NCBI GenBank assembly: GCA_039984955.1 | Contig: JBDWTN010000007.1 | Coordinates: forward strand, 2,798,501 to 2,862,500 | Origin: Marinobacter alexandrii | Lineage (GTDB): Bacteria; Bacteroidota; Bacteroidia; Cytophagales; Cyclobacteriaceae | Reading direction: 5' to 3' | DNA length: 64,000 nucleotides | In this document: positions 53,253 through 61,172 of the stretch, piece by piece | How the letters are laid out: every line of letters begins with the position of its first letter | How positions within the stretch are numbered: the first letter of the stretch is position 1 | Position numbers and translations under genes: made by a program | The notes under the pieces: model-generated | The model's database searches: none | Told to the model about the DNA's origin: nothing | Seen by the model: the letters and a program-made list of their open reading frames with translations, nothing else

Positions 53253-53289
53253 ATCACAAACTGGTCAATCTTTATCATAACCGTGTCAA
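53253..53289 (-). promoter_or_regulatory. 21-bp-period direct-repeat operator, copy E
   Basis: On the minus strand TTGACACGGTTATGAT (53289-53274), then TTGACCAGTTTGTGAT (53268-53253), 21 bp apart. The distal half-site is the most diverged. It sits 151 bp upstream of the hybrid regulator gene but faces away from it. It could serve autoregulation, act as a second site for the leftward gene, or control the small frame at 53160. Confidence 0.6.
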
Positions 53290-53440
53290 GCAACATTCAA
53301 TTAGCCTCAAAAAAGATACTTTTATGAAGTATTTAATGTAAAAAAATACCATTTTTCGTTAAGTGTGATACTATTTTTTAATCAAAACAAGTGTTAATTT
53401 TGATTGTCATTTGATAAAGTTCACCAGCTATATATAAGAC

Positions 53441-55510
53441 ATGTTAAAAAAGGCACGTAGTTTACTTTACACTTACATCACTTTAGGTACAGATGAAAGT
53501 ACAAGCTACAATGACTTGAAGAAGATAACGTTGCTCCATATTTTCTGCAATACCTGGCATTTATTCACGATTCTTTCCTTTATCGAGGATTTCTTTGGAG
53601 ATCAGTTGCTTCTTGTCAGCTACCCAATCATGATGTTTTTGGTAGTCTGTGTTCAGGTACTTCTCTATCATAAAAAGGTTTTTTTCGCTAGCATTCTATT
53701 TATTGTAAGCCTCATTGGTGTCACCTTTTACTATTCTAATTATTTATATGTGGCAGAGATGATGGAGTACTACCTGTTATTACCACCTGCTATTTCGTTG
53801 ATATACATAGATAATAAAAAGGGCACTATTTCCATATTCATCATATGCTTGCTTGCACTTTACATGCCTAACTTATATTTCAAGCACTATCCCTTTTCAG
53901 TTTTGAATAATCTGAACCCACCGTTTCTATTTTTTAGCATGTACATAGTAATGAGTTATTTTAAAAACCTCAATATCAGAAATGAAAAAATATTGAAAGC
54001 TAAAACCAAAGAGCTAGAAAAGCTAGATGAGTTTAAATCTCAATTTTTCACGAATATTTCGCATGAAATAAGAACACCACTGACAATTATTAATGGGCAA
54101 ATTTCAGAATTGGAAGGGCTTGCTATTACAGCACCTGAAGTGGTGGATATCCAGAAAGGAATAAAGAAGCAGATTCGTAACATTACCAATATGGTTGACG
54201 ATGTGCTGGATTTGGCTAAGATGGAGTCTTCCAACTTCAATTTACAGCTACAGCCAGTCAATATTTCGAAATTGCTACATAAGCAGTATTTGAGTTTTGA
54301 ACCTTTATATAAGCAAAAAGGGATAGCCTTCATTATGATGAAAAATGCAGAAGACTATATAGCCAAAATAGATACTGTGTTTTTCGAAAAAGCTGTCAAT
54401 AATATCATTGTCAATGCTTTGAAATATACAGATACTGGCGAAGTGAGCATCACTATTTCCCAGCAAAATCAATCTCTTTGTATTGCAATTTCTGATACAG
54501 GTATAGGGATTGCCTCCAAGGATATAGATTCCGTCTTTAATCGCTTTTATCAGGTAAATAATGATATAAATAAATCTGGGGGTAGTGGGATTGGCTTAGC
54601 TTTCAGCAAAGAAATTATAGAACTGCATCGGGGTAATTTTTTACTGGATAGTGAATTGGGCAAAGGAAGCACTTTTACTATCCTGATACCTTTAGAGAAA
54701 ACCCAACCTGCTGCCTTGGAAATAGCCCTAGTGCCTGTTGAGGAGCAAAACGTACATATTCAACGACCTATTGATGGTGAGTCAGCACCCAAGTTTCTTA
54801 TAGCGGAGGACAATTATGATATGAGAAAATATCTTGTGTCAATATTGCCCGATTATACTTGTTTGGAAGCCTCAAATGGATTGGAAGCGCTCGAAATTAT
54901 TGAACAAGAGCGCATTGACTTTGTGATCACAGATTATATGATGCCAAAATTAAATGGGCATGAATTTATTGAAAAACTGAAAGTAGATAATAGTACAATT
55001 CCAGTCATAATGCTTACGGCTAAAACTGATTCAGACACCAAATTAGATGTTTTAAAACTTGGCATAGACGATTACATCACCAAACCATTTGAGAAACAAG
55101 AGCTTTTGGTACGTATTAATAATTGCCTGAGAAATACTAATGACAGAAATACATATAATAAAAAGAATGGCATTAAAGTGGAAGATGACAAGGATGACTT
55201 TATTATAAAACTCAAAGAGTATGTCTATAATAAATCACATGATATAAAGCTTAACCAAGACGTTCTTTCTGAAGAGTTTCATCTCTCTAAAAGCTCCTTT
55301 TATAGAAAGGTTAAAAGTCAAACAGGTTTAAGCCCCAACAATTTTATTAAAGAAATAAGACTTCAAAAAGCTCATAATATCTTGATGAAAACGCCCGATA
55401 TTTTAGTTAAGCAGCTAGCTATGGAGGTTGGGTTTAGTCATCAAGCTTATTTTTCAAAAATGTATGCTGATCGTTTTGGAGTAAAGCCACGAAGCAGAGT
55501 TTTGAAATAG
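53441..55510 (+). CDS. hybrid two-component regulator: membrane histidine kinase, receiver and AraC DNA-binding domain
   Basis: The 689-residue protein has six or so membrane helices (~30-175) with no sizeable extracellular domain. A short coiled coil precedes HisKA with FFTNISHEIRTPLTIING (His208), then an ATPase domain (NNIIVNALKYTDTGEV, DTGIGIASKD, GGSGIGLAFSKEI). The receiver has Asp498 in FVITDYMMPKLNG, and a C-terminal AraC-type double helix-turn-helix follows (LSEEFHLSKSSFYRKVKSQ, LAMEVGFSHQAYFSKMYADR). Classic hybrid two-component systems carry a large periplasmic sensor; here the sensing part is the membrane block. It is the obvious candidate to bind the five tandem operators in this region. 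Confidence 0.93.
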   Translation: MLKKARSLLYTYITLGTDESTSYNDLKKITLLHIFCNTWHLFTILSFIEDFFGDQLLLVSYPIMMFLVVCVQVLLYHKKVFFASILFIVSLIGVTFYYSNYLYVAEMMEYYLLLPPAISLIYIDNKKGTISIFIICLLALYMPNLYFKHYPFSVLNNLNPPFLFFSMYIVMSYFKNLNIRNEKILKAKTKELEKLDEFKSQFFTNISHEIRTPLTIINGQISELEGLAITAPEVVDIQKGIKKQIRNITNMVDDVLDLAKMESSNFNLQLQPVNISKLLHKQYLSFEPLYKQKGIAFIMMKNAEDYIAKIDTVFFEKAVNNIIVNALKYTDTGEVSITISQQNQSLCIAISDTGIGIASKDIDSVFNRFYQVNNDINKSGGSGIGLAFSKEIIELHRGNFLLDSELGKGSTFTILIPLEKTQPAALEIALVPVEEQNVHIQRPIDGESAPKFLIAEDNYDMRKYLVSILPDYTCLEASNGLEALEIIEQERIDFVITDYMMPKLNGHEFIEKLKVDNSTIPVIMLTAKTDSDTKLDVLKLGIDDYITKPFEKQELLVRINNCLRNTNDRNTYNKKNGIKVEDDKDDFIIKLKEYVYNKSHDIKLNQDVLSEEFHLSKSSFYRKVKSQTGLSPNNFIKEIRLQKAHNILMKTPDILVKQLAMEVGFSHQAYFSKMYADRFGVKPRSRVLK

Positions 55511-55517
55511 GTTTCTG

Positions 55518-55711
55518 TTAGGAGAGTGTTGCCAACATTGCTCCATTACGATAAGCGATGAAATGACGGATAGAAAGAAATTCAGTGTCATCTAATTTTG
55601 CTTTTTCAGTCAGAAATCTCCCCATATCATCCACACCAAATGTAATCACCCATGAGTCAGATAGATGCCAGGAAGTTTGAGGAATACTTTTGGGTTTTCT
55701 TCTTCTGAATC
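55518..55711 (-). pseudogene. frameshifted fragment related to the gene at 63214
   Basis: Read from 55711 leftwards it encodes DSEEENPKVFLKLPGIYLTH, matching DSEEGNPKVFLKLGGIHLTH of the intact gene at 63214. An in-frame TGA follows the next glycine, and the similarity continues in another frame: FGVDDMGRFLTEKAK, then EFLSIRHFIAYRNG, ending LATLS and a stop. Only about 65 of more than 260 residues remain; both ends are lost, and the flanking genes begin 7 and 11 bp away. It is the dead remnant of a paralogue. Confidence 0.85.
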
Positions 55712-55722
55712 TTAGGACAATT

Positions 55723-56796
55723 TTACATTTTCACAGATCTTCCAGTCTCGGCTGCTTTGATAACTGCTTGTACGACACGTATATCCTGAAGGCCCTGTGA
55801 AGCATTTGCGAGAATTGGCTTGTCTTTCAGGATCGCTAAGGCATCATCGTCCATTTGCTTTGCTTGCTGATTTTCAATGTATTCATTCAGCTGAACTCCA
55901 TCACTTCTACTTCCTTTCACACCATTATACGGTTGCATCGGCTTCATCTCGTACCACCCTTTTTCGCAATCTACTTTTAGGTGATTGATGTTTTGACCTA
56001 CGCTGGTTTTTCCTGTTGCTTTGATTCCATCAGGAAACAGTAATTCAAATTCCGTGGTTTCATCTACTTCTTTGAAAAGTTCCGGTCGGTCAGCATATTG
56101 TTTTGCTGATATTACTTCAACAGGCTCTTGTTGAAGTGCATTTCTTATGCCGTTTATTGTATAAACCCCCATATCGTAGAGTGCACCTCCACCCATGGTT
56201 TTTTTAAATCGCCAGTCAGTACCGCCCCCTCCGTTGTAGCCAGCCGCAGAATTGATGTTATTTATTTTTCCGAATGGCAAACTAGAAGCATAAGAATTGA
56301 GCGTGATTGTATTTGGCTCATGAAGCATGCGATAACCTATCATTAGCTTCACTCCATTTTTGTTACATACATCAATCATTTTTTGACATTCATCTGCAGT
56401 CATAGCCATTGGTTTTTCACACCAAACATGTTTGCCCGCCTCTGCAGCTTTTATCACAAAATCCATATGTGTGCTTGTAGGGGTAACTACATAGATAACA
56501 TCAATTTCATCGTTTTTCGAGATTTCGTGCATGTTCTCATAAGAATAAACATTTCGATCGGGTATAGAATACTTTTGCTGCCAAACCGGAATTTTCTCAG
56601 GACTTCCGGTAATTATTCCAGAGAGTTGGCAATAGTTAGTCATCTGCAAAGCGGGAGCAAGCTGATAAGTGCTGTAGGAGCCTAAGCCAAGAAGTGCCAC
56701 TCCAATACTCTTCTTTTGATTTGGAACAATGACATTAGGAAAGGCTGAGCTTGCAAGTGCAGCTGCACTCATTCCGAGAAAGGTTCTTCTTTTCAT
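55723..56796 (-). CDS. Tat-exported Gfo/Idh/MocA-family oxidoreductase
   Basis: The 357-residue protein has a twin-arginine signal (MKRRTFLGMSAAALASSAFP), then the NAD(P)-binding fold GVALLGLGSYSTYQLAPAL, the family's EKP motif in HVWCEKPMAM, and a substrate-binding domain with GGGTDWRFKKTMGGGALYDM and GVYTINGIRNAL. The layout resembles periplasmic glucose-fructose oxidoreductase-like enzymes that are exported with bound cofactor. The substrate is probably a sugar or cyclitol; it cannot be told from sequence. It is apparently a single gene and convergent with the pseudogene remnant and hybrid regulator. Confidence 0.92.
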   Translation of the reverse strand: MKRRTFLGMSAAALASSAFPNVIVPNQKKSIGVALLGLGSYSTYQLAPALQMTNYCQLSGIITGSPEKIPVWQQKYSIPDRNVYSYENMHEISKNDEIDVIYVVTPTSTHMDFVIKAAEAGKHVWCEKPMAMTADECQKMIDVCNKNGVKLMIGYRMLHEPNTITLNSYASSLPFGKINNINSAAGYNGGGGTDWRFKKTMGGGALYDMGVYTINGIRNALQQEPVEVISAKQYADRPELFKEVDETTEFELLFPDGIKATGKTSVGQNINHLKVDCEKGWYEMKPMQPYNGVKGSRSDGVQLNEYIENQQAKQMDDDALAILKDKPILANASQGLQDIRVVQAVIKAAETGRSVKM

Positions 56797-57023
56797 AATA
56801 ATTGAATATTAATTTTTGAATTCCTAGTATATAAAATTAGGAAATGAAGTTTGAATTTATCCTGACTTCTAGAACTTCTCCTAATCATGGAGTAAATGTT
56901 CAATGAGATAAGCGTTTTCATTAAAAGGCTAATAAAGATAGCTATGCGACAAAATGTACTCTTCTTAAACGAGTTTAGAATGAATAAAGGATGTTGGTGC
57001 GTTCTAATTGCTAAACTACTTCT

Positions 57024-58385
57024 ATGATACGCGCTTGTGTTTTTCTGCTTTTACTTGTTTTTCAGACCTCTATTTTTTCACAAAAAGGTGACTCAGGTGA
57101 GGAAGAAATAATCAATCAATTCATGGTATTCTTTGAAGAAGATCAATCGGCTTATCTGGATGCGTTAGAGTACATAGAGAAAAATTGGCGGAATTCATTT
57201 TCTATCATGGCGATAGAGGTGCTTTATCTAAGCAAGCAACCTTTCGTTTATCAAAGACTGAGAGATATACTGAAGCAAAAGGAGGGCGTAGATTTTGGTT
57301 ACGACTTTGATCAATGGTACAGATGGTTGTGGGATAAGGAAGAAAATACACTTAGCAGGTATTCAGATTTCAAAGCAAGAGTCCATCGGCTAATTGATTA
57401 TCGATTCGAAAAGTACTTTGCCGGAAGGTATGATCATCGTATTCGTCTGGATGAAGTACGGTGGGGAGGAGTCAAGCAAGATGGAATCCCGCCATTAAGA
57501 AATCCTGAAATGGTTCTTGCTGAGGAAGCGAGCTATCTGGAAGACGATCATGTGATTTTTGGCATAGAAGTAAATGGAGATTATCGAGCATATCCCAAAC
57601 GAATATTGGCATGGCATGAAATGTTTGTTGATGAAGTCGGAGGTATTCCTGTTTGCGGAGTGTATTGTACGTTATGCGGGACAGTGATTTTGTATAAAAC
57701 ACAGTTTCAAGGCACTAACTATGAGATGGGAACGAGCGGGTTTTTGTACCGATCCAACAAACTGATGTATGATAAAAAAACACAATCTCTTTGGAATACA
57801 GTGTGGGGAGAGCCTGTGATAGGGCCTTTAAAGGATAAAGGAATTCAATTGGAACATTTGAGTGTGGTGACGACTACTTGGGGCGAGTGGAAAAGAAGAC
57901 ATCCCTCCACAACTGTGCTCTCTCTTAATACGGGTCATAGGAGAGACTATGGTGAAGGTGTTGCTTATCAGGAATATTTCGCGACAGATGAATTAATGTT
58001 CAACGTGCCTTTTGATGATAATCGATTAAAAAATAAACAAGAGATTCTCGCACTTCGATTTCCTAAATATCCTAGAGAGCAACTGGCTATTTCTGTGAAG
58101 TTTTTGAAGAAGAACCCTGTATACCAAGATGGTATTGGGAAGTTAGGCTTTGTGGTATTCACAGACAGAACTGGTGCTAACCGAGTATATGAGACCAAAG
58201 GACTAAAGTTTGATTTTTTTGATCAGGATAATACTGTTTTGGATGAACACGGTAAGGAGTGGAGGCTTTTTGAGGATAGAATTGAAAGAACAGATACTTC
58301 TCAAAGGCTAGAAAGATTACCTTATCATCGAGCGTTTTGGTTCGGGTGGCATGCGGCATACCCTAATACGAAACTGATCAGGTAA
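57024..58385 (+). CDS. exported DUF3179 domain protein
   Basis: The 453-residue protein has a signal peptide (ACVFLLLLVFQTSIFSQ) and a helical N-terminal region (~25-140; a HEAT-like YLDALEYIEKNWRNSFSIMA stretch). A DUF3179 domain follows (~160-450) with its cysteine-bearing signature GIEVNGDYRAYPKRILAWHE, GGIPVCGVYCTLCGTVILY, and SLWNTVWGEPVIGPL. The cysteines in CGVYCTLCG suggest metal or cofactor binding, but the biochemical role of DUF3179 is not established. It is a single gene between two convergent or divergent neighbours. Confidence 0.85.
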   Translation: MIRACVFLLLLVFQTSIFSQKGDSGEEEIINQFMVFFEEDQSAYLDALEYIEKNWRNSFSIMAIEVLYLSKQPFVYQRLRDILKQKEGVDFGYDFDQWYRWLWDKEENTLSRYSDFKARVHRLIDYRFEKYFAGRYDHRIRLDEVRWGGVKQDGIPPLRNPEMVLAEEASYLEDDHVIFGIEVNGDYRAYPKRILAWHEMFVDEVGGIPVCGVYCTLCGTVILYKTQFQGTNYEMGTSGFLYRSNKLMYDKKTQSLWNTVWGEPVIGPLKDKGIQLEHLSVVTTTWGEWKRRHPSTTVLSLNTGHRRDYGEGVAYQEYFATDELMFNVPFDDNRLKNKQEILALRFPKYPREQLAISVKFLKKNPVYQDGIGKLGFVVFTDRTGANRVYETKGLKFDFFDQDNTVLDEHGKEWRLFEDRIERTDTSQRLERLPYHRAFWFGWHAAYPNTKLIR

Positions 58386-58422
58386 GTATGACTTCATTCT
58401 TACTGTACTTGGATTTATTAAC

Positions 58423-58983
58423 TCAATTAATTTCCTTGATTTGTTTATCCAGTTCTAATGCTATTTCCAGTAATTGTTCTTCAGAACTTACCATATCGTA
58501 AGCATAATTAAACAATACTGCCAGATAGCGATCTTCGAAATTTGGCGAACCAATTTGATTAGTGACGCTACTAAAATAAGTATGAGCTTGACTTTGTAGA
58601 TCCTCTATTGAAGAATAGGTTGAGCTGAGATGTTGGACAAGTCCTATTGAAAAACCTGGAAGTGTGTTTGTGACTTGAGCTACATTGAAAGCTGTTGAAC
58701 TAAGGTCTGGAGGGTTTAGGCCCTTCCAAAATTGGAATTGCTTATAGGGTTTCTTTAATCGCAATAGATGATCAGAGCTATCTCTTAATTGGATGAAATA
58801 ATCCAGAGAAGCTTCTAATTTCATTATATTATTCTTGTTCTCTTGATAAAGACTCTCTAGAATTTTATCACTCAGTTCTTGTTGTTTTGCATTTTCATTC
58901 TGGTTATTGAAATATATTCCTAAATAAACTCCGATCATCACAGGAAGTATTCCCATCAAAATGTCATACGTGACTTTTTTCAT
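58423..58983 (-). CDS. membrane-anchored protein of unknown function
   Basis: The 186-residue protein has one N-terminal membrane helix (ILMGILPVMIGVYLGIYFNN) directly followed by a long helical region (NENAKQQELSDKILESLYQE, NKNNIMKLEASLDYFIQLRD). A single anchor plus a helical external domain resembles several unnamed Bacteroidota families (such as DUF6090), but the assignment is weak. No catalytic motif is seen. It lies 30 bp upstream of nothing in its own operon; the VOC lipoprotein gene ends at 59014 on the same strand, so co-transcription is possible. Confidence 0.6.
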   Translation of the reverse strand: MKKVTYDILMGILPVMIGVYLGIYFNNQNENAKQQELSDKILESLYQENKNNIMKLEASLDYFIQLRDSSDHLLRLKKPYKQFQFWKGLNPPDLSSTAFNVAQVTNTLPGFSIGLVQHLSSTYSSIEDLQSQAHTYFSSVTNQIGSPNFEDRYLAVLFNYAYDMVSSEEQLLEIALELDKQIKEIN

Positions 58984-59013
58984 ATGCTAAAGCTAATTAT
59001 CTGAAGCATCAAG

Positions 59014-59424
59014 TCAATAAGATGTGAATATTATTGTGTTTCCATCCGGGTCAATGATCGTCATTGACTTATCAACTTTTTGCATCACTTGACCACCTGT
59101 CTGAATCGCTTTAGATTCTATCACAAAAAGATCTTCTACAAAAAACTCAAACTGCTGTCTGTTCTTCTTTGCATCAACTTTAGCCAATTCATTCGGACAA
59201 ATAAGAAGATCAATTTCACCTAGTTTGCCGGCGTAAAGTGTGAAATTATCCAACTTCAATTGACTTAAGTTGCTCTCAAATACCTCATTATAAAATGTGA
59301 CCATTTTAGTGATATCAGTAGCTGCGATGGTCATTTTCCGGATTTTGAATGTTTCCATATTTTGTGTTTTAGAACAGCATACAAAAAGTAAAGCAATAGA
59401 AATTATTATCAGGAATTGTTTCAT
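59014..59424 (-). CDS. VOC (glyoxalase-fold) domain lipoprotein
   Basis: The 136-residue protein has a lipobox-like signal (IALLFVCC, Cys16/17) followed by one VOC domain: IRKMTIAATDITKMVTFYNE, LGEIDLLICPNELA, and the C-terminal DKSMTIIDPDGNTIIFTSY. It is 11 bp downstream of another VOC gene on the same strand and probably co-transcribed with it. VOC proteins bind metals and small ligands (glyoxalase, dioxygenase or resistance functions); nothing points to one activity. A lipid-anchored VOC protein is uncommon. Confidence 0.82.
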   Translation of the reverse strand: MKQFLIIISIALLFVCCSKTQNMETFKIRKMTIAATDITKMVTFYNEVFESNLSQLKLDNFTLYAGKLGEIDLLICPNELAKVDAKKNRQQFEFFVEDLFVIESKAIQTGGQVMQKVDKSMTIIDPDGNTIIFTSY

Positions 59425-59435
59425 TGTTTTTCAAT

Positions 59436-59795
59436 CTAATGTTGATCCATCATGATTTGATTGCCATCCGGATCAGTCAATATAATATGTTCTGGGCCTG
59501 ATGTACTTTCATCGGCTTCTTTAATCAAGGATATGTTATTCTTTTTGAGCTCAGCTTGAATGTTTCTAACATCGGCTGGATTGAAAGTCATTATGTTTTC
59601 CTCAAACATCCCATAAAATAGTCCTACCACTGTATTTCCAGATTTCAGAATACGCCATGATGAGTTTTCTCCATCGGGAAATCCTTCATTCATGTGACCT
59701 CCATCAATGATTTCAAAACCTAACTTTTGATAAAAATCAAGGCTTACATCCATGCTCTTTACAGCAAGACTTATTGAGAATTGTCCTAAATCCAT
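59436..59795 (-). CDS. VOC (glyoxalase-fold) domain protein
   Basis: The 119-residue cytoplasmic protein has one complete VOC module: FSISLAVKSMDVSLDFYQKL at the start, SSWRILKSGNTVVGLFYGMF in the middle and GPEHIILTDPDGNQIMMDQH at the end. It dimerises in typical family members. Its 5' flank and first ten codons have been copied to 44129-44206. The substrate is unknown. Confidence 0.85.
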   Translation of the reverse strand: MDLGQFSISLAVKSMDVSLDFYQKLGFEIIDGGHMNEGFPDGENSSWRILKSGNTVVGLFYGMFEENIMTFNPADVRNIQAELKKNNISLIKEADESTSGPEHIILTDPDGNQIMMDQH

Positions 59796-59956
59796 ACGTT
59801 TTGTTGTTTAAAGTTTATGAGCTCAATTATCTCTTTTTGCGAGAGAAATTAACTCATACTAATGGGTGATTTTCAAAAATGCTTACAATTTTTATTTCAA
59901 AAGAACCTGTTACTTTCTGTGCTTTGGATCGTCAGTAAGCTAAAGACCTAATCATT

Positions 59957-60388
59957 ATGCAATCAATCAAGGAACTTAGAGAAAGAAAATTGCTAATTTT
60001 TTTTTACTGGAGCGTTAGAATTGGCATGGGGCTGACTTTCATCATATCTGGAACCAGAAAGTTGCCGGGCGTAAAATTCACCATTCTTCCTCCGACTAAT
60101 CCTATTGGCTATTACTTTGACGCAATGCACCAAACTGGATTCTACTGGAATTTCATTGGTTACTTTCAAATTGTCATAGGCATCCTTGTGTTCTTCAATC
60201 GGTTTGTTGTGGTATCAAGTCTATTGATGATGCCTGTAACAGTCAATATTTTTTTGATATCAATAGCATTGAAAATGCAAGGAACTCCCATAATCACATC
60301 AATGATGGTTCTTGGAAATTGTTTCCTTATTGCGTGGAACTATGAAAATTATCTTCCATTGATTAGGAAGCCCTTTCATTTGGATTGA
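59957..60388 (+). CDS. DoxX-like four-helix membrane protein
   Basis: The 143-residue protein has four membrane helices. The first carries the DoxX-type signature WSVRIGMGLTFIISGTRKLP, and FYWNFIGYFQIVIGILVFF, VVSSLLMMPVTVNIFLISI and MMVLGNCFLIAWNY follow. It is most like the short DoxX/DoxD-related family of unknown function in bacteria. It is transcribed divergently from the VOC genes and convergently with the CPBP-like gene. Confidence 0.75.
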   Translation: MQSIKELRERKLLIFFYWSVRIGMGLTFIISGTRKLPGVKFTILPPTNPIGYYFDAMHQTGFYWNFIGYFQIVIGILVFFNRFVVVSSLLMMPVTVNIFLISIALKMQGTPIITSMMVLGNCFLIAWNYENYLPLIRKPFHLD

Positions 60389-60394
60389 TTTTTC

Positions 60395-61168
60395 CTAAAA
60401 CGCTTTTATAGCCACGTCCATTATGTAGTGAACTACTCCGAGCCAGATGATATCCCTACTTCTATATGCTGTATAGAGGATAATTGTAGTAAGACCACCA
60501 GTTAGGAAAAAGAACGTCATGATGTGAGTAGTTGGGTCCCCTTCTGCAATGGATCCGGGGACGTGAGCAAGCGCGAAGAGAAAAGATGGAATACCAATTG
60601 CCCATTTAATACCCACTGCCCATTTTAATCGAACAAAAAGGAAAGCTAATGCTACGTTTTCAAAAAAGATTGCGGGGAAATTGGAGAGTGTTTCTAACTC
60701 TACAGCATGAAGTAATATTTCAGAAAATCGATTCCATTCACCACGAACTCCAATAAAGATTATTGTACCTACTAGGGAAGCAATACATCCGAATCCCAGT
60801 TTCAATAGCAGCCCTTCTTTTGAAATGAAAATGGTTTTTGAGCTATGATTTCTGACAAACAACAACATAAAAAGTGGAGAGAAGATCAGCACATTGTTTA
60901 ATGGCCAAATCAGAGACTTATTTATAAAAAAACTACCAGTTCTAGGTATAAGATATCCAGCTGAATAAAGTTGACCAACTCCCATAATCCCAATGCAAGC
61001 AACCAACCCTAACATGAGATCTAACCATGGACGATTAGGAGTTTCGATAGATTCAATTTCCCATGATCTATGATGCTTGTTTAGGAGAAACCATATGCCA
61101 CAAATGCTTAAATATGCGAGAGAGAGTGGGATGATAAAGTACGAATTTGATTGCATTACTTCTTCCAT
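60395..61168 (-). CDS. CPBP-like intramembrane protease, first motif degenerate
   Basis: The 257-residue protein has about eight membrane helices. The last helices resemble the CPBP (CAAX protease/bacteriocin-processing) domain: FFENVALAFLFVR in place of the usual EExxxR, FALAHVPG for motif 2 and VVHYIMDV for motif 3. The second glutamate of motif 1 is replaced by asparagine, so proteolytic activity is doubtful. It starts 4 bp after the stop codon of the TraB/DUF5694-like gene and is in the same operon. The family call is moderate. Confidence 0.6.
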   Translation of the reverse strand: MEEVMQSNSYFIIPLSLAYLSICGIWFLLNKHHRSWEIESIETPNRPWLDLMLGLVACIGIMGVGQLYSAGYLIPRTGSFFINKSLIWPLNNVLIFSPLFMLLFVRNHSSKTIFISKEGLLLKLGFGCIASLVGTIIFIGVRGEWNRFSEILLHAVELETLSNFPAIFFENVALAFLFVRLKWAVGIKWAIGIPSFLFALAHVPGSIAEGDPTTHIMTFFFLTGGLTTIILYTAYRSRDIIWLGVVHYIMDVAIKAF

Positions 61169-61172
61169 GATA

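Larger units (their letters stand above)
53018..53440. other. 423-bp divergent gap: operators D and E
   Basis: It lies between the exported protein gene (leftwards) and the hybrid regulator gene (rightwards). It contains the box at 53044, operator D at 53066, a possible 23-codon frame at 53160-53231, operator E at 53253, and about 150 AT-rich bp before the regulator's ATG. No clear promoter box for the regulator itself was found. Confidence 0.6.
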
